Origin: Rubrivivax sp.
GTDB lineage: Bacteria; Pseudomonadota; Gammaproteobacteria; Burkholderiales; Burkholderiaceae_C
Assembly (NCBI GenBank): GCA_016719535.1
Contig: JADJYX010000018.1
Span: forward strand, 1-20,116
Reading direction: 5' to 3'
Length of the DNA: 20,116 nt
The position numbers were made by a program, and so were the translations under genes. The notes under the pieces are model-generated. The model did no database searches, had not been told where the DNA came from, and was given only the letters and a program-made list of their open reading frames with translations. Shown here one piece after another: positions 8,993 to 15,893 of this stretch; position 1 is the stretch's first letter; each line of letters opens with the position of its first letter.

Positions 8993-9439
8993 TCACTGTG
9001 GCGCGGGCGGCGGCACGGCGGTGTCGGCCGGTTTCGCCGCGTCGTGTAGGACAGCGCCGCATCGGGCCGCGGCCAGCGCTTCGCACCAGGCGACCAGCGC
9101 CTCGATCTCGCCGGACTTGTCGAACACCTGCCCGGCGCCCGCGGCCAGGCAATGCGCGCGCATCGCCGGCGTGGCGTAGTTGCTCAGCACCACGCGCTGC
9201 ACGCGGCTGTGCTGCCGCTGCAGCGCCTGCAGCAGCTCCAGGCCCGAGCCCTGGGCCAGAAAGAGGTCGACGATGACGAGGTCGAACGGTGGCGACGGCG
9301 CCTGCAGCAGCCGCAGCGCGTCCGCCGCACCGTCGACGCAGGCGGCCACGCGCACCGGCGCCAGCTCTTCCAGCGTGGCGACCAGGTTGCGGCGGATGGT
9401 CGGGCTGTCCTCGACGACCAGCACCGACAGCGGCGACAC
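8993..9439 (-). CDS. Stand-alone response-regulator receiver protein
   Basis: A 148-residue CheY-like receiver with no output domain. The acidic pair is E10-D11 (VVEDSPTIRRNL), the phospho-acceptor D58 (LVIVDLFLAQGSG), the switch residue S86 (VVLSNYA) and the conserved lysine K108 (FDKSGE). The domain ends near residue 125; the remaining tail AVLHDAAKPADTAVPPPAPQ is not domain-like and its DNA contains the repeated 19-base motif. The GTG start lies six bases after the preceding stop, without an evident Shine-Dalgarno, so it probably depends on coupled translation. It may be a phosphate sink, or a second target, for the CHASE3 kinase encoded just upstream; that is inference from position. Confidence 0.92.
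   Translation of the reverse strand: MSPLSVLVVEDSPTIRRNLVATLEELAPVRVAACVDGAADALRLLQAPSPPFDLVIVDLFLAQGSGLELLQALQRQHSRVQRVVLSNYATPAMRAHCLAAGAGQVFDKSGEIEALVAWCEALAAARCGAVLHDAAKPADTAVPPPAPQ
9044..9062 (-). promoter_or_regulatory. Repeated 19-base motif, copy A (upstream of BON gene)
   Basis: The plus-strand sequence gtgtaggacagcgccgcat matches copy B at 16 of 19 positions and copy C at 16 of 19. It lies inside the last codons of the receiver gene, 106 bases before the BON start. All three copies have the same orientation relative to a small stress-type gene, suggesting a binding site or promoter element read on the minus strand (GTCCTAC core). Confidence 0.45.
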
Positions 9440-9445
9440 GGCGGG

Positions 9446-9658
9446 TCAGCCGCGGCGGCCGCCGAAGGCGACCAGCAGGCCGCCGACCACGCTCAGGCCG
9501 ACCCCGGCCCACAGCGGGATGTCGACCTGCCGCCGCTCGGCGACATTGACCTCGACCGGGCCGAGCTTGAGCGCCGTGGTGTCGCGCGTATAGCTGAAGC
9601 CGCCCCAGGCCAGGGAGGCGAGTCCGAGCACGAGCACGATGATGCCGATCATTCGCAT
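9446..9658 (-). CDS. Small two-helix membrane protein, 70 residues (DUF3185-like)
   Basis: It starts MRMIGIIVLVLGLASLAWGG, a first transmembrane helix, then an extracytoplasmic loop SYTRDTTALKLGPVEVNVAE, then a second helix IPLWAGVGLSVVGGLLVAF and a short basic end GGRRG. The layout and the YTR...LGP loop resemble small proteobacterial membrane proteins I recall as DUF3185-like; the family name is uncertain. Function is unknown, though such proteins often lie next to stress genes, as here. AAAGGC lies seven bases before the ATG. It is the first gene of a likely operon with the receiver, BON protein and 49-residue peptide, preceded by motif copy B and a 14-base palindrome. Confidence 0.85.
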   Translation of the reverse strand: MRMIGIIVLVLGLASLAWGGFSYTRDTTALKLGPVEVNVAERRQVDIPLWAGVGLSVVGGLLVAFGGRRG

Positions 9659-9675
9659 GGTGATGCCTTTCGGTG

Positions 9676-9689
9676 GGCCCCGCGGGGCC
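9676..9689 (-). promoter_or_regulatory. 14-base perfect palindrome in the leader of the small membrane protein
   Basis: GGCCCCGCGGGGCC is a perfect palindrome 17 bases before the start codon. As RNA it would form a strong GC stem close to the ribosome-binding site. It could also serve as a U-less terminator for the kinase gene upstream. Confidence 0.4.
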
Positions 9690-9735
9690 GGGTCAATGGA
9701 CAGGCTTGCATTGCATCAGCCCGCCGGCCCGCCGT

Positions 9736-9754
9736 GCGTAGGACGGCGCCGCGT
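9736..9754 (-). promoter_or_regulatory. Repeated 19-base motif, copy B (upstream of 70-residue membrane protein)
   Basis: The plus-strand sequence gcgtaggacggcgccgcgt shares 16 of 19 bases with copy A and 13 of 19 with copy C. It lies in the gap between the kinase stop (9774) and the membrane protein, 77 bases before that start. It is entirely non-coding, which supports a regulatory role. Confidence 0.5.
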
Positions 9755-9773
9755 CGTGCGGCGTGGGCGCGTG

Positions 9774-11123
9774 TTACAGCGGCACGCTGGCCTGCACCGT
9801 GGTGCCCTGGCCGGCTGCGCTGTGCACCGCGCAGTCGCCGCCGCAGGACTGCATGCGAAAGCGCATGCCGGCCAGGCCGTGGCTGCCCGGGCGCGGACGC
9901 GACGGGTCGAAGCCGATGCCGTCGTCGCGCACCTGCACGCACGCGCGCCCGTCCACGGCCTGCAGGCTGACATGCACATGGCGCGCCTGCGCATATTTGG
10001 CGACGTTGGTCAGCGCCTCCTGCACCACGCGGTAGACGGCCAGGGCACGTTCGTCGCTCAGGCGCAGGTCCTCGAGCGCGGTGGCCACGGGCAGCTCGGC
10101 GCGTTGCGCGAAGTCGGCGCACAGGATCTCCAGCGTGCGCCGCAGGCCGAGGTTGGTCAGCGACGAGGGCCGCAGGTCTTCGATGATGCGGCGCTTGAGC
10201 GCGATGCCGGCATCGAGCGTCCGGCCGAGGTGGTCGATGCGCTCGGCGGCCTCGGGGTTGGCGCCGGCCAGGCGCTTGCGCACCCGCGCCACGTCGAGCT
10301 TGGCCGCCGTCAGCAGGCCGCCGAGCTCGTCGTGCAGTTCGCGCGCCAGGTGGCCGCGCTCGTCCTCGCGCACCGTCTGCAGGTGGCGCGCCAGGTCGGT
10401 CAGCTCGTGCGTGCGGCGCTGCACCTCGGCCTCGAGCTTGTCGCGCTCGGCCGCCAGCTCGCGCAGGTGCTGGGCACGTTCGAGCGCCCGTTCGTGGTTC
10501 AGCGCCAGCGCGGCGCGCACCGCGCCCAGGCACAGCAGCACCAGCAGCACCAGCGCCACCCGGCTCCACAGGCGCACGCGGTCGCGCCGCTCGCCGCCCT
10601 GGGCATAGGCCTGCTCCGATCGCTGCAGCATGTCGTCGACGAGCTGCTGGATGCGCTCCATCTGCTCGCGCCCGATGTCGGTGAGAAAGAGCTCCATCGC
10701 CGCCTGCGGGCCGCCCTGATCGAACAGGCGCAGCACCTCCTGCAGCTCCGACACGCGGCGCTCGCTGGCATCGGCCAGCTGCACCAGGGCGTCGCGCTGC
10801 ACGTCGTCGCGGGCCGCGAGTTCGCTCACGGTGCGGATCGAGTCCGTGATCTCCTGTCGCGCGCGGTCGTAGGGTGCGCGGTATTCGGCGCGGCCGGTCA
10901 GCATGTAGCCGCGCTGCGCCGATTCCATGCGCAGCACGTCGTGGCGCAGGCGGCCGACCGCCAGCCGTGCGTCGATCACCGCCTCGCGCTGCGCCGTCAC
11001 CTGCTCGGCCGCGCGGTAGCCGACCTCGTTGGTGACGATCAGCAGCAGCGCCAGTGCGGCCGCCAGCGGGCCGGCGATGCGCCAGGTCAGCGTGCGCTTG
11101 AAGGACAACAGACGCCACGGCAT
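9774..11123 (-). CDS. CHASE3-domain sensor histidine kinase, NarX/DesK-like (HisKA_3)
   Basis: An intact 449-residue membrane kinase. The first transmembrane helix is at about residues 17-32. A helical CHASE3-type sensor follows at about 38-180, with the family pattern RMESAQRGYMLTGRAEYRAP, then a second helix at about 187-207 and a coiled coil. The dimerisation and phosphotransfer domain carries H264 in ARELHDELGGLLTAAKLDVA, the NarL-partner type. The ATPase domain has QEALTNVAKYA (N box), RDDGIGFD (G1) and GLAGMRFR (G2). ATG 11123 is chosen because GAGGG lies seven bases upstream. It is divergent from a NarL-type regulator across 73 bases, its likely cognate. The signal sensed is unknown; CHASE3 is a generic helical sensor. 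Confidence 0.95.
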   Translation of the reverse strand: MPWRLLSFKRTLTWRIAGPLAAALALLLIVTNEVGYRAAEQVTAQREAVIDARLAVGRLRHDVLRMESAQRGYMLTGRAEYRAPYDRARQEITDSIRTVSELAARDDVQRDALVQLADASERRVSELQEVLRLFDQGGPQAAMELFLTDIGREQMERIQQLVDDMLQRSEQAYAQGGERRDRVRLWSRVALVLLVLLCLGAVRAALALNHERALERAQHLRELAAERDKLEAEVQRRTHELTDLARHLQTVREDERGHLARELHDELGGLLTAAKLDVARVRKRLAGANPEAAERIDHLGRTLDAGIALKRRIIEDLRPSSLTNLGLRRTLEILCADFAQRAELPVATALEDLRLSDERALAVYRVVQEALTNVAKYAQARHVHVSLQAVDGRACVQVRDDGIGFDPSRPRPGSHGLAGMRFRMQSCGGDCAVHSAAGQGTTVQASVPL

Positions 11124-11196
11124 GAACGAACCCTCTAAACTGGCCCGGCGGGCTGCCGCGACCATAACCCGAGCCTCATCCGACCCACACCCGCCC

Positions 11197-11829
11197 ATGA
11201 TCCGCATCGGCATCGTCGACGACCACGCCATCGTGCGCGCCGGGCTGCGCCAGTGGCTGGCCGAGGAGGTCGACTTCCGCGTCACCGCCGAGGCGTCCAA
11301 CGGCCGCGAGGCGCTGGACATCGCCCGCAGCGGCGAGGTCGACGTGCTGCTGCTCGACCTGTCGATGCCCGACCAGGGCGGCGTCGATGCGCTGGCCGCC
11401 ATCCGCGCGCGCTGCCCCGACCTGCCGGTGCTCATCCTCAGCGGCTTTCCCGAGGCGCACTACGCGACCACGCTGCTGCGCCAGGGCGCCAGCGGCTACC
11501 TCAACAAGGACTGCGACCCCGACGAGATCGCCACCGCCATCCGCACGGTGGCGCGCGGCCGGCGCTACATCACGCCGGCGGTGGCCGAGCTGCTGGCCGA
11601 CGGTGCCGCCGGCGCACTGGAAGCGCTGCCGCACGAGGGCCTGAGCGACCGCGAGCTGCAGGTGTTTCTGCGCCTGGCGCGCGGCGAGACGGTGGGGCAG
11701 ATCGCCGAGCAGATGTTCCTCAGCGTGAAGACGGTCAGCACCTACCGCTCGCGCGTGATGGACAAGCTCAAGCTGCAGACCAACAGCGACCTCACCTACT
11801 ACGCGCTCAAGAATGGCCTGATCCAGTGA
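11197..11829 (+). CDS. NarL/LuxR-family response regulator
   Basis: An intact 210-residue two-component regulator. The receiver has D8-D9 (GIVDDHAIVRAGL), phospho-acceptor D54 (LLLDLSMPDQGG), S82 (ILSGFPE) and K104 (YLNKD). The LuxR-type DNA-binding domain runs from LSDRELQVFLRLARGETVGQ through MFLSVKTVSTYRSRVMDKLK. The family controls transcription after phosphorylation by a HisKA_3 kinase, and the divergent CHASE3 kinase is the obvious partner. ATG 11197 directly precedes the first receiver strand. The last 23 bases overlap, tail to tail, the end of the AI-2E-family gene. Its targets may include the small stress genes sharing the repeated motif; this is inference. Confidence 0.95.
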   Translation: MIRIGIVDDHAIVRAGLRQWLAEEVDFRVTAEASNGREALDIARSGEVDVLLLDLSMPDQGGVDALAAIRARCPDLPVLILSGFPEAHYATTLLRQGASGYLNKDCDPDEIATAIRTVARGRRYITPAVAELLADGAAGALEALPHEGLSDRELQVFLRLARGETVGQIAEQMFLSVKTVSTYRSRVMDKLKLQTNSDLTYYALKNGLIQ

Positions 11830-12973
11830 GCGCCGGCACGCCGACGGCCGGCGGCTCGGGCAAGGCCTCGACCGCAGCCGCGGCCAGCGCCGGTGCGCGC
11901 AGGTGCTGCATGCCGGCATGCACCATCACCACCATCAGCGGCCCCAGCACCAGGCCCCAGCCACCCCACAGCACGGCGAAGAAGACGGTGCCGGCAAACA
12001 TCAGCGCACTGTCGATGCGCGAGGCGCGACCCTGCAGCCAGGTGGCCAGCGCGCTGCCCACCACCAGCCCGACCAGCGCCACAAAGGCGGCCGACAACAA
12101 GGCCAGCCCGGCGCTGCCGTGCAGCACATAGACCTCGAGCCCCAGCACGGCCATGGTGGCCGCCAGTCCGGCATAGGGCACGAGGTGCAGCGTGGCCGCC
12201 AGCAGGCCCCAGGACCCGGGCGACGTCACGCCGAAGGCGGCCGCGCCCGCGGCCACCGCCAGGCCGATGAGCACATTGGTGACCAGCGTCACCGCGCCGT
12301 AACGGCGCACCTCGCGCGCCAGCGCCGACACCAGCGGCGAGAAGCGGCCGCGCGCCAGCGGCCGCCCGTCGACCCAGCGCGACAGGCCATGGGCCAGGCG
12401 GTCGCCGCTGCACAGCAGGAAGAACGCCAGCATGACGATGACGCCGGCCTGCAGCACCAGCGCAAAGCCGGCGCGGCCGACGTGGAGCATGCCTTCGGCC
12501 GAGCGTTCGACGGCCGAGGCGACCAGCGACCCGGAGGCCGGCGCCGCGACGGCGGCCGGCCGGCTGGGCGGCGTGCCGGTCACGCGCGCCACCGTGCGGT
12601 CGAGCTCGGCCAGCGCGCTGCGCGTGCGCTGCACGGTGGCCGCACCCATGCCGTCGAGGCGGTCGACATCGCGCGCGGCCAGGCGCAGCGCATCGGGCAG
12701 GCGCTGGCCGATGGCGCTGAGCTGCGTGGCCGCCAGCGTCGCCAGGCCCAGGCTCGCGGCCGTGGCCACGCCCAGCACCAGCACCGCCGCCAGCACGCGC
12801 ACGCGCAGCACCGCCTGCACCCGGCGCTGCAGCGGCCACAGCAGCACCGCCAGTGCCACCGCGCTGAGCACGGTGACGGCAAATCCGCGGCCGGCCCACA
12901 GCGCCGCCAGGCTGGCGAACAGGGCCAGCAGCCACAGCGCAGGCGTCGGCCGGCGGATGAGCGCCAGTCGCAT
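11807..12973 (-). CDS. AI-2E family (PerM-like) transporter, 388 residues
   Basis: A polytopic membrane protein with the AI-2E/PerM layout: two or three N-terminal helices (LWLLALFASLAALWAG, VLSAVALAVLLWPL, VLAAVLVLGVATAASLGLAT), then a soluble stretch with a variable Ala/Pro-rich insert, then a C-terminal helix bundle containing VIVMLAFFLLCSGDRL, VTNVLIGLAVAAGAAAFGVT, LHLVPYAGLAATMAVLGLEV and WGGWGLVLGPLMVVMVHAG. The family includes TqsA and PerM; most members have no proven substrate, so no transported compound is claimed. The start ATG overlaps the DUF1328 stop by one base (TGATG), indicating translational coupling. The end overlaps the convergent regulator gene by 23 bases. Confidence 0.92.
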   Translation of the reverse strand: MRLALIRRPTPALWLLALFASLAALWAGRGFAVTVLSAVALAVLLWPLQRRVQAVLRVRVLAAVLVLGVATAASLGLATLAATQLSAIGQRLPDALRLAARDVDRLDGMGAATVQRTRSALAELDRTVARVTGTPPSRPAAVAAPASGSLVASAVERSAEGMLHVGRAGFALVLQAGVIVMLAFFLLCSGDRLAHGLSRWVDGRPLARGRFSPLVSALAREVRRYGAVTLVTNVLIGLAVAAGAAAFGVTSPGSWGLLAATLHLVPYAGLAATMAVLGLEVYVLHGSAGLALLSAAFVALVGLVVGSALATWLQGRASRIDSALMFAGTVFFAVLWGGWGLVLGPLMVVMVHAGMQHLRAPALAAAAVEALPEPPAVGVPALTGSGHS

Positions 12974-13140
12974 CAGCGCCGCCCGCGCAGCAGTTCGAAC
13001 GCCAGCGAGACGACGGCCAGCACGATGAAGATCAGCGCCAGCAGCTTGGCGATGCCGGCGGCACCGGCGGCGATGCCGCCGAAGCCCAGCAGCGCGGCAA
13101 TGATCGCGATGACGAAGAAGACGAGCGCGTAATAGAGCAT
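12973..13140 (-). CDS. DUF1328 (YtjA-like) small membrane protein, 55 residues
   Basis: It starts MLYYALVFFVIAIIAALLGF, then GGIAAGAAGIAKLLALIFIV and ends ELLRGRR. This is the complete DUF1328 pattern: two hydrophobic helices joined by a Gly/Ala-rich turn. Members are found across proteobacteria, often near stress and biofilm genes, with no defined role. The ribosome-binding site GGAGAA lies five bases before the ATG. It is translated together with the AI-2E-family gene through a TGATG junction. Upstream, on the same strand, are a GC-rich hairpin (13157-13171) and motif copy C (13231-13249). Confidence 0.95.
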   Translation of the reverse strand: MLYYALVFFVIAIIAALLGFGGIAAGAAGIAKLLALIFIVLAVVSLAFELLRGRR

Positions 13141-13156
13141 GGGGTTCTCCGGCAGC

Positions 13157-13171
13157 GGCCCCCGCGGGGCC
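13157..13171 (-). promoter_or_regulatory. 5'-leader hairpin before DUF1328 gene
   Basis: GGCCCC (13157-13162) and GGGGCC (13166-13171) form a six-base-pair stem with a three-base loop, 16 bases before the start. It is almost the same sequence and place as the palindrome at 9676-9689. Confidence 0.4.
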
Positions 13172-13230
13172 AAGTGTCTGCAGCGTAGGCGGCGGCGGCG
13201 CGCGGCGGCGTCGGACGAACCAGGCGCGAC

Positions 13231-13249
13231 GTGTAGGACAAGACCGCAT
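13231..13249 (-). promoter_or_regulatory. Repeated 19-base motif, copy C (upstream of DUF1328)
   Basis: The plus-strand sequence gtgtaggacaagaccgcat matches copy A at 16 of 19 positions. It is 90 bases before the DUF1328 start and 69 bases before the divergent binding-protein start, in non-coding DNA, so it could serve either gene; orientation agrees with the DUF1328 side. Confidence 0.5.
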
Positions 13250-13318
13250 GCGATGCGCGGCGGGCGCCACCTACACTGGGCCGGCAGTGCCTTGCTGCGC
13301 CCATCCCTGCCTTCTGCC

Positions 13319-14143
13319 ATGACCCTGAGCCTCACGCGCCGACAGACCCTGCTGGCCCTGGGCACGGCCCCGCTGCTGGCGGCGGCCGGCTGCGCCAGCC
13401 GCGGTGCGCCAGCGCCGGCGGTGGTGGCCGGCTTTGCGCCCACCGGCCGCCTGCGCGCCTGCATCAACCTCGGCAACCCGATCCTGGCGCGGCGCGATGC
13501 CGCCACGCAGCAGGTCAGCGGCGTCTCGGTCGACCTGGCCCACCGGCTGGGTGCGCGCCTGGGCCTGGCGGTGGAGCTGGTGGTGGTCGAGGCCGCGGCG
13601 CGCTCGGTGGAGACGGTGCGCAGCGGCCAGGCCGACATCGGCTTCTTCGCCGTCGACCCGGCGCGCAGCCAGGGCGTGCGCTTCTCGGCGCCCTATGTGC
13701 AGATCGAGGGCGCCTACCTGGTGCGCCAGGCCTCGCCGCTGACCGACAACACGCAGGTCGACCGTGCCGGCACGCGCATCATGGTCGGGCGCGGCAGTGC
13801 CTACGACCTCTACCTGTCGCGCGAGCTGAAGGCGGCCACGCTGATGCGCACGCCGACCTCGCCGCAGGTGGTGGCCGAATTCCTGGCGCAGAACGCCGAT
13901 GTCGCCGCCGGCGTCAAGCAGCAGCTCGAGAAGGACCTGAAGCGCGTGCCGGGGCTGCGCCTGCTGCCGGGGCGCTTCATGGTCATCGAACAGGCGATGG
14001 GCGTGCAGGCCGGCCGCGGCGAGGCGGTGGAACGCGAACTGGCCGCCTTCGTCGAAGAGGCCAAGGCCAGCGGCTTCGTCGCCGAGGCCTTGAAGCGCCA
14101 CGGCATCCAGGGCGCCGGCGTGGCACCGCCGGCCAGGGCCTGA
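13319..14143 (+). CDS. Family 3 extracellular solute-binding protein (polar amino acid type), lipoprotein
   Basis: An intact 274-residue protein. The N-terminus has a twin-arginine-like LTRRQTLLALG followed by a hydrophobic stretch and a lipobox-like AAAGC with C25, so it is probably a membrane-anchored periplasmic lipoprotein. The body follows the SBP_bac_3 pattern: GRLRACINLGNPILARRDAA at the first strand, GVSVDLAHRLGARLG, ETVRSGQADIGFFAVDPARS, FSAPYVQIEGAYLV and VGRGSAYDLYL. Such proteins bind amino acids or small organic acids for an ABC importer or sensor. No permease or ATPase of that type lies nearby, so it is an orphan here and the ligand is unknown. It converges on the TPP enzyme gene, with only 19 bases between the stops. 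Confidence 0.92.
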   Translation: MTLSLTRRQTLLALGTAPLLAAAGCASRGAPAPAVVAGFAPTGRLRACINLGNPILARRDAATQQVSGVSVDLAHRLGARLGLAVELVVVEAAARSVETVRSGQADIGFFAVDPARSQGVRFSAPYVQIEGAYLVRQASPLTDNTQVDRAGTRIMVGRGSAYDLYLSRELKAATLMRTPTSPQVVAEFLAQNADVAAGVKQQLEKDLKRVPGLRLLPGRFMVIEQAMGVQAGRGEAVERELAAFVEEAKASGFVAEALKRHGIQGAGVAPPARA

Positions 14144-14162
14144 AGGGGTCGAAGGGCGCCGC

Positions 14163-15737
14163 CTAGAGCACGACCTCGACGACGCAGGGCGCGCGGCTGG
14201 CAAAGCCGTCGCGCAGCGCCTTCACCAGCGCCTCGGCCGATTGCACACGCACGCCGGGCACGCCGTGGCCACGCGCCAGCGACACCCAGTCCAGCGCCGG
14301 GCGCTCCAGGCTCAGCATGTCGCGTGCCTTGTCGCCACTGATGGTGGCGCCCACGCCCTGCAGCTCGCCCTGCAGGATGCGGTAGGCGCGGTTGGCGAAG
14401 ACCAGCACGACGACCGGCAGCTGCTCGCGCGCCATCGTCCACAGCGCCTGCAGCGTATACATCGCGCTGCCGTCGCCTTCCAGCGCCAGCACCGGACGGC
14501 CGGGTGCCCCCAACGCCGCGCCCACCGCACCCGGCAGGCCCCAGCCGATGGCGCCGCCCATCACCGCCAGCCAGTCGTGCGGCGCGGCCGCGCCCATCGC
14601 ACCGGCGAGGCCGCGGCCGGTGGTGATGCCCTCGTCGATGACCACCGCCTGGTCGGGCAGCGTGGCGGCGATGGCGGCGGCAATCGACTCGGGGTCGAGC
14701 GCACCGACCGGCTCCACCGGCCGCGGCTGCGCCGGCAGCGTGACCTCCCCGCTGACGCCCAGTTCGTCGGCCAGCGCCTGCAGCGCGCCGGGCACGTCCT
14801 GGTGCGGCGCGGCCAGCGTCAGCAGCGCCGCACCCGCGGGCTTGAGCTGCGAGGGCTTGCCGGGGTAGGCGAAGAAGCCGATCGGCTCCACCGCGCCGGC
14901 CAGCACCAGCGCCTCGGCGCCGGTCAGCTTGGCCAGCGCCGCATCGACGACATAGGGCAGGCGCTCGATGCGCGGCCGCCCGCGGCCACCGGGCATGCGT
15001 GCGTTGTAGAACTCGGCCAGCACGCGGCAGCCGGTGCGCGCGGCGATGGCCGCGGCCAGGTGCTGCGCACGTTCGCTGGCGCTGCCGCCGGCGCCGATCA
15101 GCAGCACCGCGCGCGACCCCAGCTGCTGCAGCAGCCGCGCCGAGGCCGGCACCGCACCGGGCTCGAAGGATGGCGCCGCCGGAGCGGCCGCCACCGCCGC
15201 GCGGCCGCCCGCGCCCCAGGCGGTATCGGCCGGCAGGATCAGCGTGGCGATGCGGCCCACGGCACCGTCGCGCGTGGCCTGCACCGCCGCGGCGGCATCC
15301 AGCCCCACCTCGGCCGCCGAACCGCTGCTGCGCACCCAGGCCGACACGCTGCCGGCAATGGCGGCGGCATCGCTCTTCAGCGGCGATTCGTGGCGCGCGT
15401 GGTCGATGGCATGGTCACCGACCACGTTGACGATGCCCGAGCGCGCCTTGCCGGCGTTGTGCAGGTTGGCCACGCCATTGCCCAGGCCCGGCCCCAGGTG
15501 CAGCAGCGTCGCGGCCGGCTTGCCGGCCATGCGCCAGTAGCCGTCGGCGGCACCGGTGACCACGCCCTCGAACAGCCCCAGCACGCAGCGCACGCCCGGG
15601 ATGCGGTCGAGCGCGGCGACGAAGTGCATCTCCGAGGTGCCGGGGTTGGCGAAGCACAGCTCGACGCCGCTGGCGGCGAGGGTGGTGACGAGGGATTCGG
15701 CGCCGTTGAGGGGGGAAGCGTCCTGGGGTGCGTTCAT
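14163..15737 (-). CDS. Thiamine pyrophosphate enzyme, acetolactate synthase large subunit-like
   Basis: An intact 524-residue three-domain TPP enzyme. The PYR domain has NPGTSEMHF and the cofactor-activating E57 in LFEGVVTGAADGYWRMAGKP. A central domain follows (AVLLIGAGGSASERAQHLAA). The PP domain carries the metal and diphosphate motif EGDGSAMYTLQALW (GDG at 421-423) ending in VFANRAYRI (N449). The family includes acetolactate synthase, benzoylformate decarboxylase and oxalyl-CoA decarboxylase. This member belongs to a group usually annotated as IlvB-like but lacking a partner small subunit here, so a biosynthetic role in valine formation is doubtful. ATG 15737 fits the family start (MNAPQDASPLNGAESL). 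The frame stays open upstream into the toxin remnant. Confidence 0.9.
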   Translation of the reverse strand: MNAPQDASPLNGAESLVTTLAASGVELCFANPGTSEMHFVAALDRIPGVRCVLGLFEGVVTGAADGYWRMAGKPAATLLHLGPGLGNGVANLHNAGKARSGIVNVVGDHAIDHARHESPLKSDAAAIAGSVSAWVRSSGSAAEVGLDAAAAVQATRDGAVGRIATLILPADTAWGAGGRAAVAAAPAAPSFEPGAVPASARLLQQLGSRAVLLIGAGGSASERAQHLAAAIAARTGCRVLAEFYNARMPGGRGRPRIERLPYVVDAALAKLTGAEALVLAGAVEPIGFFAYPGKPSQLKPAGAALLTLAAPHQDVPGALQALADELGVSGEVTLPAQPRPVEPVGALDPESIAAAIAATLPDQAVVIDEGITTGRGLAGAMGAAAPHDWLAVMGGAIGWGLPGAVGAALGAPGRPVLALEGDGSAMYTLQALWTMAREQLPVVVLVFANRAYRILQGELQGVGATISGDKARDMLSLERPALDWVSLARGHGVPGVRVQSAEALVKALRDGFASRAPCVVEVVL

Positions 15738-15768
15738 GGTGGGGGAGAAGGTGTCGACGAACCGCCCA

Positions 15769-15893
15769 TCAAGGCCGTGCCCGCAGCGCGTCGAGCGCCG
15801 CAAGCAGGGGGCCGAGGCGGGCCTGGACGATGCCGCCACACGCCCGGCGGCCCGGTGCGCGTCCCACAGCAGCATGTGGGCGTCAGGGTGCAT
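15769..15893 (-). pseudogene. hepT: Remnant of HEPN-domain toxin (HepT), internal deletion
   Basis: The first codons read MHPDAHMLLWDAHRAAGR, matching the start of HepT/DUF86 proteins. After about 18 codons another frame gives VWGIVQARLGPLLAALDA (one base off around 15834), then LRARP and a stop at 15769-15771. That matches the last 25 residues of the same family. The central 65-80 residues, including the catalytic RNxxxH motif, are missing. The remnant overlaps the antitoxin gene end by 11 bases, the normal mntA-hepT arrangement. The toxin cannot be active. Identification is from remembered family patterns on short segments. Confidence 0.65.

Noticed and set aside
9639..11138. Long plus-strand open frame (499 codons)
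   Set aside because: It is antisense to the histidine kinase, whose motifs are complete.
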